A stretch of DNA of 64,000 nt, taken from contig JAVTLE010000018.1 of NCBI GenBank assembly GCA_033439295.1, positions 558,001 through 622,000 on the forward strand. Direction: 5' to 3'. Positions 1 to 11,460 of this stretch are shown piece after piece. Below the pieces are notes generated by a model. It saw only the letters and a program-made list of their open reading frames with translations, was not told the origin of the DNA and made no database searches. The DNA is from Deuterostichococcus epilithicus. Lineage: Eukaryota > Chlorophyta > Trebouxiophyceae > Prasiolales > Stichococcaceae. A program made the position numbers and the translations under genes. Within the stretch, counting starts at the first letter, position 1; each line of letters begins with the position of its first letter.

Positions 1-1185
1 GGTTCCCCATGTGCAACTGGTGTCGGTCTTCGAGGGTGCCGGCAAGCCGCTGCCGGAGCCCTCGCTGCCGCACACCCAGCCAGGGCAGCTGCACCCCGCC
101 TCCGTGGCCGCTCGCCTGCAGCACGAGAGCGCCGCCACCGCCAGCGGCTTCAGCACGGACTCGGGCGTGAGTTGCTGCAGCACATGCTATCCTCATGAGC
201 ACCGCTCCATGGGGTCATCGCCACACAGACCGCACTGCAGGCTGTCGCCTAGGATGCAGTCCGTCAGCGTCCTGTCTGGCACTCGATAGCCAGAAGGGGT
301 TGTGCAGCGAAACCACTGGGCAAACCGGAGTCTGCATGCCAGCTGCCAGCGCCACAGCAGCACAGTCGAGGTGCCGGCGCACAACCAGGGTTTCGACAGT
401 CGGCGCCCGTTGCTCAGCGAGGCTTCTCCGCACGGTGCCGGCGCCAGGCAACCACAGCGTGAGATCGGCTCAATTCATGTTCAACTACCTGACGACGCCC
501 TGCTGCCCTGCAGAGCTGGGAGGCGGCGTCGCGCGCCGACTCCTTCGACTCCAATTGGGAATCGGGGGCCCCGCTGGGCGCGCCGCAGGGTAGTTGGGAC
601 TGGTTTGGCTCCCGCGGCTCCGTGGGCTCCGGGGGCATGCCCTCCAACTTGCGCCCTGTGGATGACGCCGTTGTCGCCGAGGTGGGTCCGCTCTTTGTCG
701 CGCACCTGTTGCAGAGTCGGAGGGGGGTGCAGGGGCATTGCATAGAGGCTCAGCAGCCTGTGTAAACTGTGGCATGGAAGATGCTGTTGTCAGGCGGCTC
801 ATCTGCAATCTCTACAGCAGCTTTCGACACTTTACGTGGGCTGGTGGCTGGGCGTCACCCTCTGAACATGCGCTGCCCCACCCTGCAGCGGCGTGCGAAC
901 AAGGTGGTGTGGCCGCCGCCAGGCTTGGATGCCTCGAACGACCGCCCAGGCGCCCTGTCTCCGGCGGCCACTGCCGCCGCCTTCCGGCGGGCCAGCGCGT
1001 CGGACAGCTCCGGGCTGCCGCCGTCGGCGAGGCGACCGAGCAGTGCAGGATCTGATGCAGTTCGCCGCGCCAGCTTTGGGCGGGCAGCGCATCAGTACCA
1101 GATGCTGGCGCAGCAGGAGCACCTGCCGTCGTTTGTTGGCGAGGACGAGGGTCAAGCAACCGGCATGGCCATTGGAAGGGAATAG
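1..1185 (+). CDS. C-terminal part of an unrecognised Ser/Ala/Gly/Pro-rich protein (5' end outside window)
   Basis: Three exons join in phase 0: 1-166, 514-681 and 889-1185, with stop TAG at 1183-1185. Donors are GTGAGT and GTGGGT; both acceptors end in CTGCAG or similar. About 209 residues are visible and the upstream part is missing. The sequence is rich in Ser, Ala, Gly, Pro and Arg, with isolated aromatic patches such as SWDWFGS and NKVVWPPPG and an acidic end, SFVGEDEG. It looks like an intrinsically disordered tail. I recognise no domain, so no function is proposed. The frame stays open across all three exons with matching phases, which is the main evidence that it is real. Confidence 0.6.
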
Positions 1186-1893
1186 GGATGCAGAGTGGAA
1201 GGCAGCAGAAGAGGGGATCATGGAGGCTGGGAAGCCGTCTCCAGATCGAAGTGCACCAGCCCTCAATGGCGAGACACGAGCGCTGCACGGAACTAGCAGC
1301 CGACGGCTGCATTAATCATGAGCAATTGTTTGAGACGGCCAGCTGTGCTGGCTGTCGATCTGGGATCTTCCGTTTTAGTTCAGCAACGGCGTCGCAGCTG
1401 CTGCACATCAGGTCTTCAGGTGGCATATCTCTGATTCGGGTCGAAATTGTTTCCAGGGACAGGAAGACGGGGCTAGGCCTGTGACCGTCATTTTTGACCG
1501 TCAGCAACCTGGTGCGCTGCCTTTGCCAGCAACGCTTTCACCTCTGTCGATCAGCGATGCATCCGTCGATTAAACTACTACAGAAAGACCTTTTATGTAT
1601 GGTTTTCGAGCACTGCTGGGCGTCGTTGCGAGGACAATTGAGGAAGAGAGCTCCCTACTGGGAACAGCTGTGGTGCATCTACCCGCTTGCGCGTTGGAGA
1701 CACTCTCGTCGTTGCGAGGACACTGTACTGGAGCAGCTTTATCTTGCCGCCGTTTGATCCGCGACTATAGTAGCCTAAGCGTCGTTCCAATCAAAGCACC
1801 TAATCACAAAGGGTGATGTGTGCCAGCGTGGACGCCGCAACAGTCGATCGTGAGAACAGCGGCCACCTGCAACAGCGCACACAGCCCGCGACC
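1186..1893. other. Intergenic, upstream of the L21 gene
   Basis: No supported gene. It holds the 3' UTR of the preceding gene and the promoter/5' UTR of L21. A short direct repeat, GTCGTTGCGAGGACA, occurs near 1622 and 1712. I see no recognisable TATA box. Confidence 0.5.
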
Positions 1894-4129
1894 ATGGCGT
1901 CCGCAATGATGTCTCGCTGCACCTGCCCGCCCGTCGCAGTCGCGAGGCCGCAGCTGGCACGCAGCGCGGCGCAGTGGAGTGCCCCAGCCAGGACATGTAG
2001 CCAAGCTCCATTCGTCCAGCAGCGACAAGCCTGCAGCAGGGCTGTTGTCGCGCAGGCAGCCGCAGCAGAAGGTGAGCTGGAGGGTGCAGCAGGCCAGAGC
2101 TCTAGAAATGATGGCTGCTTGTTTGCACGTGGTGGTGCAGGCCAGAGGTTTGCAAGACGGTGGGCCGCGACGAACAGATTTTCTCGCAAAGACCGTAGAC
2201 GTGATCCATGCTTCGGACACTAACCCTCCGGCCACGATTTGCACACGTTTAGTCGGTGTCGGAGCGATCTCGCAACAGATGCACCCAAGCCAGCTGGGGC
2301 TGCCGCGTCTCTTCCCTGGGGCAACTCGCGGGCAATGGATCAGCCCGGCATGGAGAAGTAGGAGGCGCCGTGCACGAGCCTCGAAGTAGAGCGAGGCACA
2401 CGATGTTGGGCTGCGCCGGCTGCCCCCTCTGCGCGGACGCTGCGCACAGTGCAGCAAATGTGCTCAGCCGGTCCGCCGTCCGGCAGCGCACGACCACCGG
2501 CCGCAAGCTGCTGAATGCCTCCTCAGCTTGGGCTTGTGCTCCGGCGGGTGCAGTTTTTCCTACTAGTTCGCTTTGCTGGGCGGGGCCGGCAGTGCCGTGT
2601 GTCCGCAACCATGTCGAGACCTGAGTAGTCGTTGCGTCCGTTCGAGGTTGCGAGCAGGCATAGTGGCCGGTTGTCGAACGAACTGCATCCCCACCCGGCG
2701 GCCATGCCACTGGCAATGCGGTTCCTGCCCTTTCTCTGCACTCAACTCGAGACACAAACCCCAATGACCACACTCTGCGCCGCCGTTCCTGTGCAGTGCG
2801 GTGATTTCAGGCCGCCGAGGGCGCTGCGGGCAAGCGCTGCGCCGCCGTCCATGCCCGCCTTCTTTTTCTTTGCCAAGCCCAACCCTGTGCGACCTTTCTT
2901 GTCCCTGCCGCAGTCGCCAGCCCGCCGAGCCAGCTGCCGGCGGAGGCGGCTACGCCGCCCTCCATGCGCGGCCTGGCAGACACGTATGCGGTCATCGACA
3001 TCGGCGGCGTGCAGCACATCGTGGAGGAGGGTCGCTGGTACACCTGCAACCGCCTCGCGGTACGCCCTCAATTGAACATCTGCAAGGAGACCTGTTCTTA
3101 TGTCAGTCTGGGTGTCTGTCGAGGAAGGTCGATGAACGATGTCGCCCTGAGGCCGCTGGCGGCCGAGCAGCGCGATGCTGCGCGCAGCAGTGTCTGCAAA
3201 GCGTGCAGAGCATCCATGCACGCATGCAGGGCATTCATCTGACTCATACGAGCTGTCACGTCACGAATCGTTTGCCTACTTGCCAATGTGTCTGGGCCTG
3301 CCCAGTCGGTGCTGCCAGTGCGGATTTGCTGACGGCGTCGCACGCTTGACATGTTGTTGATGCGCTGCACTTTTCTCACGCATCAAGACCGCCGAATACA
3401 ATCCGCAGTGGGCCTCATCATCGACGCAGCATGTGGGTGGCATTATTGGCCTTTGATACCAAATTCGAACCTCTTTCATGATTTCCAATGTGCCCCGTGT
3501 CGCAGGCAGAGCCGGGCAGCACCATCAAGCTTGGACGGGTGCTGGCGCTGAAGACGGACGGCAAGTTTTCCGTTGGCCAGCCCTACCTTGGTGGCGTCAC
3601 CGTCGAGGCTACCATCCTGGAGGAGCTCAAGGGCCCCAAGCTCATCGTGAGTCGTCGTCTCGCCATGTCATTGTGACTTGGTCATTGCGTGTGATCTGCT
3701 GCATCGCTGTGTTCCAAGCAGGAAGAGTGTGCCGCTGGTGACTCAGTGCCCGAGCACCTGGTCTCCAAAATTTGCGCTGCTAGTGGAGCCAGTGGACAAG
3801 TGGCGCACCGCAGCTGCATTTTTCTGCGGCGGCGTGCACCACCTTGGCATGTCCTGCGCCGGATTCATGCTCGGATGGATATGGCAGTGCCCACACGTGT
3901 TTACCCCTGTGGAGTGGCACAAGCGGCTCCAAGTTTCCGTCTGTTATCAAGACTTGTATGATCCAACAGCTAGGTGTGCTCCTGCAGCTGCCTGTTGAGT
4001 GTGATGCTGAACTTCGTGGTGCCATACCCGCAGATCTACAAGCACAAGCCGAAGAAGCACTACCAGCGCAAGACGGGCCACCGGCAGCCGTTGTCCAAGT
4101 TCCTGATCACAAAGATCGCCGCCGAGTAG
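1894..4129 (+). CDS. RPL21: Plastid 50S ribosomal protein bL21, nuclear-encoded
   Basis: Component of the large subunit of the plastid ribosome, binding 23S rRNA. Four exons: 1894-2071, 2914-3059, 3506-3646, 4034-4129; phases 1, 0, 0 match and the product is 186 residues. The start ATG has an ACC-ATG-G context. The first ~60 residues are rich in Ala, Ser, Arg and Gln with no acidic residues until the end ([13 protein letters not shown]...), as expected of a chloroplast transit peptide. The mature part has the bL21 hallmarks: [16 protein letters not shown], the [16 protein letters not shown] segment, and the basic C-terminus [19 protein letters not shown] mitochondrial L21 is the main alternative, but the transit peptide and closer plastid-type similarity favour plastid. 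The family call is secure. Confidence 0.93.
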
Positions 4130-4679
4130 GCCTGCCGCTTTGGGAGCTACAAGCTGCAAGTCTTCAGCCGGGATGGTATGGACAGGCCAGCGAGGCATCA
4201 TATGGCGCAGCGCCGCCACAAACGCATCCAGGCGTGGCCGTGTGGGATGCCATCTTGTTCTTCCCGTGCCAAACGCATGCACTGAACCCAGCTGACTCTG
4301 AACTCTTCCTGCGCAAGTGCGCTTCTCCGCACCGGTCCACTTGTTCTTTCCTGTTCGTCTTGGACAGACTGCATCAGTTGTGACACGCAATGGAGTTGCA
4401 ACACAACCTGGTAATTTGACACACCCCTGCCAACCAAACCGCTTGGTACATTATGCATGACACGACTTGACACGAGGACAACGTTCAACCAAAGGCGTCA
4501 GATCAAAACATATACACACGCGCAACACTTGTGCCAGCTCCATCGCAGAGCACTAGCACCCGCGCATGCCCAAACAAAGGCTGCCAGATGTTGGTACAGG
4601 TCAGAGAATGCACCAAACCCAATCCAGCCCGCTTCGTGCAGCACGCTGCGTATGGGCGTCATGGGCGTCCGTATCAAAC
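4130..4679. other. Tail-to-tail intergenic region
   Basis: Lies between the 3' ends of L21 (+) and the phospholipase B-like gene (-) and presumably contains both 3' UTRs. I see no gene, repeat or clear poly(A) signal here. Confidence 0.4.
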
Positions 4680-7600
4680 TCAGGTCCAGGGCTTCAGCAA
4701 CTCAAAGTCAAAGTCGAAGACGTCTGGCTGTCCCAGGTGGGGGACCTCGGCAAATCTGCTACCCTGCTCGTCCCAGCGGAAGGGCTTCAAGGTGCCCTGT
4801 CGAGCATGGAAGCGCGGTGAGGTGCGTGAGGACATGCATACGCAGCTCATGCTGCCGGCACAGCGCCGGCTGCGGACCTTTGCGCTGCGCGACAGCTCAG
4901 CGGGCAGGGCCTGAAGCAAGGCAGCCTGTGGTGTGCCGTCAGGGCTGCAGGAACGTGCAGCTTTTGCCACCGCCTCGCCGGCCAAAGGCGACAGGCAGCA
5001 GTGGACTTTCGTGTGAGGCGCACAACTGTCCTAGACACCGGGCGAACGATGACCATCCGATACGATAACGTGACGCGGGCCAAGAGCCAAAAGCGGGCGT
5101 ACCTGTGCGGTGGTGGGGCCCACGACACCAATCGCCCAGCGCTGCGCCGCCATGGCAAAGTTGGTGGCCTTGGTGTCATAGCAGCCGTAGGCCACAGGGT
5201 GAGCCGCATTCACATCGCCGCGTCCACAGATGGCGCCCAGCGAGCTGTTGCGCGAGTACTGCGCAGGGGGCGGCGGAGGGCATCAGAGCGCCCTCCAAGT
5301 AGGTACTGTCGTTACACAACGTTGGTGCACTGCCGAGCATTGCACAACGGGAGGGACTCTAGCGCTATTGGCTGACGCTCTACCGCCGTGTCGACTCTGA
5401 CCGCCTCGCGTGTGCTTTCTTGCCGCCGGCCCTCCGCGCACCGAGTCAGCGGCCCAGCCGTTGGAGCGCATCAGCTCCTGCAGCGTCGCCACGTCCGCCG
5501 CGTCGCCCTCGTCCCGCCGGAACAGCGCCGCCCGCGGCGCCAGCTGGTAGCTCAGACCTTCGACTGCGGCCGCGAAAGCCGGCCCACGCGCTGCGTGCGC
5601 CTCCTGGAAGGCGCTGTACCCCGAGCGCCGGTAGATCTGCGGGTTTTAGGGTTTTTCGGGCTTCGTGGTTAAAGGAGACTGCAACCTGAGCAGCTCGAGT
5701 ACGCCTGTTTGAAACGTGGCAACGTGATGTAGCAGGTCGCGTGTGGCCCCCACCACCCGCCTGGACCTCAGCACATGGAGATTTCGACTGGCTTTGCTCT
5801 GAAATGACGCTGCTGCTTCCGGCTCAAATGCAAGTCAACATCGCCTGACAGCACCCATGGCCTCGAACACAACATCTCAGCAAAGGTCTTGGGAGACGGA
5901 GGATAAAGTCAGCGGCCGCCGCGCGCCTCGGGGAAGAAGGGGACGTTATAGCTAGGCCAATAACCTCGCTCCAGGGTGGCCGTTTTGTCCGCCGCCACCG
6001 TCAGGCCCGGCACCTGCTCCACGATCGTCAACAGCCCCGGCTGCAACTCCTGCGGCAGGGCATCAGCGGAGTTGCCGTCAGGGCGAGCGGCTTGCAGCTG
6101 CTAAGACGTACAACAGCAGTGCCATTAGAAAGGCAGACGCTACTGCATGCCAGGGCGGCAGGCAGGTTGTCAGCAACGCTGTGGTCTTGTATGCGCATTC
6201 ATCTCATCGAGCAGGCAGAGGCCGTCAGGCCGAAATCTCGCATGCCAACTTTGCCAGACCAAGGCGCCAGGCCTTGCGGTTGCCAAGCCTCCAGAAGCAG
6301 AGCCGCAACACCGCCGTAGAGCAGTGCAGCTGGGGTTTATGCTTTGATATTGAGCACGAACCTGACGGGGCCGGAATTGCTTCAGGTCCACAACCATGTA
6401 CTGGTTGTTGCAGGTCCCTACGGCATGTTCGTCAGAACGGCTCAGGATGTACCAAACGGAATACATCTCTGGGACAGCAGGCAGGCAGACGAGATATCTG
6501 TCTCCTCGGCAGCGCAGTCGGCCGCCAGCCTCCACTGTACAAGCATAGCACATCTGGCATGGCACGAACAGGGTGGCTGCCGCACGTGCCTGACTGGTGC
6601 TGGTCGATTGCTGCCGCCCACTCCGCGCCTGCACACAGACCAGTGCTGCCGAGTCAGCTCTGCGACGCGCAAAGCGTGCAGCGTAGCAAATGGCACATCG
6701 ACGTGCAGCACGCTTTACAACACGAGGAACAGGGGCATAGCGGGAGCGGAGGTCCATCCTGATGCACGGATCCGACTGTGAACAGCGCACCCATGGTGGA
6801 CTGCGCACTGGCGCTGTGGCGCTATGTTCTGTTCACACCAGAACACAACCAACGGCAGGGGCCCAACGACCCAATACAGACCGGACAAAACCCGCGCCTG
6901 ATGTGGAAAGCATGTTGGCGACGCGCACGCGCTGCCACGACGTCAGCGACGCCGGCGTCAGCAGCTCGTACAACGAGGTGTCCAGGATGTCGTTGGTGGT
7001 CTGCAGCACTGCCAGGCCGGTGTCCAGCAGATAGAAGTCGTCGTCGCTGGACAGCTCGCCTGAAGAGCAGAGAATGCAGAATCGGGCTGGCCGGTGGGTG
7101 TGCCGGACATAGGCGGGGGAGAGGCCGGACTGATAATGCGCCATGACTCGCGGTGGTGTGGACAGATGCAGCGACGTCAGGGGTTTTTGAGGGACTATTG
7201 AGGTCCCTTGAATACACCCAGAAACGTCGTACTGACCGGCCGGCATGAGTATGCACCCTGTCATGAGTGTTATCACGAGGGCATTACCAGGAAAAATACA
7301 TGAGCTACAGCACCGATGCACGGTGCGGCGCTTGTGCACAGCGGCAGTGTGCGGCGCGGCGCAGCTCTCAGAGAGGGGGGCGCAGTTTAGCCCAACAGCA
7401 GGGCTTGACTGTTGGATTGTACACACAGAGTTCTCCAGAAGGTTCCACGATGTCGACATGAACTTGACCAAAACCTGTTGTCAGCATTTACGCCTGTTGG
7501 TTTGTTGCAAGGCGCACCGGCGTAGCTGGAGAAGGAGGCACGCCGCAGCCGGATCGCCGAGTGCGCCAGTGGCAGGTCATAGTGCTTGTACAGTCGCTGC

Positions 7601-9473
7601 ATGGCCGCGAAGGTGTACCAGCTGGAGTGCGACAGCAGCAGGTCGCTGAGGTCACCTGCGCCGGCAGTGCCGCAATACTTGCCGATACTGCATTACTTGC
7701 CGCAATATTGCCACAGTACTACTGAGAGACTCATCAGTTATTGACGTCCACACATGAGACGAGGGCTTGAACCGCTGGAAACAGGAGCTGCAGCAAAGGA
7801 AACGTGCAGCCCAGGGGCAGTGCGCTGTGGGCCCGCACCAGTGACCTTGACGAGTGCGCTGCACTTGCCGCGCGTCGCGAGCGTCGTCGCCATCTCGACA
7901 GGACTCATGGCATGCCACGTCGGCCGCCGGGCGGCATCCAGCGCCGGAACGAGGTCCCCCAGGTCCCCTGCAGCCAGTGCCAAACGCATCGAAAGTGGGA
8001 GCGCGCGTTCGTCTCAACGTGCGGCTCAATCAAACACAGTTTACTTTTGACGTTTCCGCGAAACTTTTGTTTATCAGGTATATGGGGGACGCTTTCTGAT
8101 GCGCACCCACGGCGGAAACCATCAGCAGGTCCGCGCGCGTCAGCCGCGGCGGCGTCGGCCGCGCGCCAAAGCCGACGCGCTGGGCCTGCCCCGCCGCCGT
8201 TACGAGCCTCCGCCTCTGGGACGCCGCCGCCCGAGCGGCACCGTCTGGGAAGGCGCCGCCAGCCGCCTCCGTGGCAGCCACCGCGGCCGCCGCTGCGGCG
8301 CCGACCCGAGCGTTGTAGCCCGCGAGCAGGCCGTCGAACTGCGTCAGCACAGCGCCAATGGCGACCCACAGGTCCGAGCTGTTGCGCGCGGCCTGCTGCC
8401 GAGCCCACCTGTCCTGTTGCACCAGCCTGCACCGCGGAGTTTGACACACAGTAGGCAGCGACGGCAAGCTGATGTGAGGACGTGTCCCGTGTCCCATTGT
8501 CACCATATAGCCATGCGTTTGGCGGTCGCACCTGGGGCTGAAAATTGCTGTTCACTGGGCTTCATGCTATGCTTGGCAAAGTTTGCAAGATCAATCGAAG
8601 AAACGCGCACCAGTCCACAGGCGCGCTGCTGGACATGTTGAAAAAGCCGCGCATGTTGTGGAAGTGGTCGTAGATTCGCTCTGCATTCATATGCATGAAT
8701 TCTATCATCGACGACTTTACACAGGGATTCAGCAGCTAGCTGACGGCAAATTTGTGGCGTGGGCAGCTGATTGTGTTGAAAATCTGGCTTGCAAATGCTC
8801 CGGAAATGCATGTGCATGACACGCGCACCTGCCGTGAGCCAGCCCTCGGCGAAGCCCGCCGCATACATCTGCTGCTCGTCCGTATATGACGGGTCACTGC
8901 TGACGTGCAGCACGCCAAAGCCGCTGCGCGTGTGCCGCGAGTCGACAAAACCCGCCCGCGCCGGACCAGCTGCAGCAGCGGTGTCATTCCCAACGTTACA
9001 CCAAGGGGTTTCCATCAGGACGACAGCAACTCAGCGAGGACCGCATTCGAATACATCGAATCCATAGAGATGCAGACTTCCCAGCGCACGCAGCATGAGG
9101 CTTTGCAGTGGATGCTCGCTGCTGAGGAACGACATAGCACATTTTCCCTCTGTCCAGGCACCACACCTGCAATAGGTCGGTACGTGAAGTCGTACCTACC
9201 ATCATTCAGCGTCACCACGCCGTTCACCTGGTGCCGGCTCTGCGCATCATTGTTATCATGAGCGCCGTCACTGAATCTGGCCCTGTTGCTGTGCAGATCA
9301 TCTTGCTGAGCTGGTAGTGGATGTAGGTGTGAATCTGCTGCATTTGCTGTACGCAGATCGCTCCAGCGTGCAGCGAAAGGTGTCCGGAACGAGTGCGATG
9401 CTGTGCAGTGCACGGAGCTGGCCAACAGCAAGCCGACCAGCAGAATGCACATCTTTCCGTGTAATAGCTCCAT
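4680..9473 (-). CDS. Phospholipase B-like protein (LAMA/PLBD family), secreted or lysosomal
   Basis: Member of the Ntn-hydrolase-fold PLBD family of lysosomal or secreted acyl-hydrolases. Twelve exons in transcript order: 9200-9473, 8829-8969, 8611-8680, 8107-8426, 7839-7967, 7518-7655, 6892-7059, 6362-6468, 5927-6049, 5442-5636, 5103-5258, 4680-4796; all phases agree and give about 645 residues. The N-terminus is a signal peptide (MELLHGKMCILLVGLLLAS). Family segments in order: EQQMYAAGFAEGWLTAERI, VLTQFDGLLAGY, KCSALVKVTG, LLSHSSWYTFAAMQ, DDFYLLDTGLAVLQTT, LTSWQRVRVANML, NNQYMVVDL, LTIVEQVPG, ERGYWPSYNVPFFPE, YGCYDTKATN, VGPTTAQ and DVFDFDFELLKP. The intron after FFPE begins with GC instead of GT (GAG|GCGCGC). 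The join between 6892 and 6468 uses a weak donor (GTTTTG) and is the least certain. The 5' end is divergent from the DNL zinc-finger gene. Confidence 0.92.
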
Positions 9474-9801
9474 GCCAGTTTCTGCACGTTTGTGTACACG
9501 GCAACCAGGCGAGTGCGAGCGACAGGAGAACCTGCAATTGCTTTGTTTCGGAGGGACACGAAGCGAGGGCTGTCAGCCAGATGGACAGCACACGGCGCAG
9601 CGCCACACTGCACGTTCAGAGCGTTCAGTCTCGTCTTCTCAACATTTGTTGTTGCTGGACGTTCACAAGCTGCTCCTCCAGGCGCTTTTTTCCGACAGGT
9701 TTTGGGTTCCAATTTTCGGACACGGCGTGCAGGCGGGCTTAAAAGCGTCCAAAGCCCACTGGCATACACAATCGCTTTGATTTCACGCCTGACGAAGCAG
9801 C
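9474..9801. promoter_or_regulatory. Short divergent intergenic region (PLBD-like / DNL zinc finger)
   Basis: About 330 bp separates the two proposed start codons, so both promoters and 5' UTRs must lie here or overlap the first exons. I identify no specific element. Confidence 0.4.
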
Positions 9802-11086
9802 ATGGTCGATGCAAGCCTGCTGATGCAGCGCTCGACTGCCCTCAGCGCCAGTTTCTCTATGGACAGCATGCGGCAGGTGCAGCACCGGCAGGCGCCTCGT
9901 GTGAGCATGCGGGCCACACGTAGTAGCCTGGAACTTCAAATGACAGCCTTTCAAGCCCGCTCGCCATCCCAGCCGCAGCTCAAGCGTGCTGGAGGAACAT
10001 GGCGCCAATCAGCTGGCAGTGCCGAGCAGCCGCTGCGCTGCGGCAGCATGCAGCAACCCAGCACCGCCGCCGGCCGCAGCAGCGTTACGACGCAACCTTA
10101 TGTGCGCGGCTGGGGCGGATGGCAGCGCTGCAGCACCGGCAGGGGCGATGACTTTGCGATACAGCTGTCCTCCAACGCATCCGGTTTGCTCTGCTTCATC
10201 AGCCCTTCGCAATGTCAGGCCGGACCTGTCCTGTTGTATACCACGAATGCCTGCAGCTCGCCGCTGATGCTGCCGCAGATCAACGGTCGCGTCAAGTGAA
10301 ATACCATACAATCCTGACTTGGTTGCGGAAAGACTCGACAGCTACCAGCCAGATGACGCGTCTGCCTCCTTGGAATCTCCACCAAAAGCTGATGCGAGTC
10401 TGCTGCACCCTGCAGAATCGTCGTCGAGCGAGGGCGCCAGCAGTGATGGCGAGGCTGCGGCGGCGGCATCGCAGGACGGCAGTGTGGCGACCATCCAGCT
10501 GGACATGCCGCGCCGCAGCCTGCAGGTCACCTTTCGCTGCAACGTCTGCGGTGAGCTTTACAGCTTCTGCCATCAGGGCGCACGCATGACCCTCCGCACT
10601 GCAGGCGCCGAACCCTCTCCGATTGGGAAGGATGGGCAGCTGGCAACCTTGGAAGCGCATCTCCTGATGCCGCAGCCGCTGGGCTTTGCTTTGCCGAACT
10701 CGGTGTAGCAGGTCGATTCGACACTGCGTGACAATTACAGCACCGGGGCCTGCAGACGCGCGCACAATGCGCATGGTGAACCCCATCGCCTGGGACAAGG
10801 GCCTAGTCATGGCCAAGTGCTCCGGCTGCGAGGCGTGGCACAAGATTCGGGACGCCGGCAACCTCGTTGAGGTGGGCACATGTGTGAGGTTCACACAATT
10901 TCGGGCAGAACCGGAGCTCTCGACAGGCTCGACTGGCTTCCATGCCGTGTCTGTTGTTGCTGCCAGTCGGGAGATGCGGATCCTAATGGGCAGAACCCTT
11001 CTCATGCCTTGACCCTGTTGTGCGCGCAGGAGATCCGATACACCGACGAGGACGCCGAAAGCACCAGCAGCGAAGGAAGCGCGTGA
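9802..11086 (+). CDS. DNL-type zinc-finger protein (Zim17/HEP family), probably organellar
   Basis: Zim17/HEP proteins bind and keep soluble the Hsp70s of mitochondria and chloroplasts. Secure exons are 10279-10550, 10756-10871 and 11030-11086 (stop TGA 11084-11086). They encode a Ser/Glu-rich linker, then the zinc ribbon with CNVC and CSGC pairs, the following WHKIRDAGNL segment and an acidic tail. The first exon is uncertain: an in-frame ATG at 9802 opens a Ser/Arg/Gln-rich segment with few acids that looks like an organelle-targeting peptide, but I could not find a well-supported phase-2 donor joining it to 10279. The domain call is strong; plastid versus mitochondrial location is open. 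Confidence 0.82.
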
Positions 11087-11460
11087 GCAGACCATTATGG
11101 ACGGGGGTGCACAATATGGTCAGTTGAGGAACGTGTCAGCGGCAGCGTCCAAACAACAAGCCCTGCAGCGGTCAAGAGTCAGTAAGCTGAGTTCAGAGGG
11201 GGCCTGCTGCAGCATGGCGTTGCGTGGTTTTTAGGGCGGACGTTGCAGAGCTGATTGCGCGGTTGAACTTTCCTGTACAGAGTGTTCAATGAGGCAGATT
11301 GCAAGCGGCAAGACAGAGGCCTGGATGCTTCTCCCACCCACACCAAGCTGCTTTTTATTCTCCTAGAGCCCGTGATCCAGGAACGCCTGTGCCTGCACAC
11401 GCCACAATCTGGGCAACCAGCACACTGGGCTGCCGACCTCCCGTACTCACAGAAGCGGTA
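11087..11460. other. Tail-to-tail intergenic region
   Basis: Contains the 3' ends of the DNL zinc-finger gene (+) and PPAN (-). I see no gene or distinct element. Confidence 0.4.

Noticed and set aside
8030-8506. Overlapping antisense and alternative-frame readings across the PLBD-like exons
   Set aside because: Only the minus-strand frame that joins in phase and carries PLBD motifs (VLTQFDGLLAGY) is supported.
9986-10267. Alternative first exon for the DNL zinc-finger protein starting MAPISWQ
   Set aside because: Its only good donor leaves phase 1, which does not match the phase-2 start of the zinc-finger exon at 10279.
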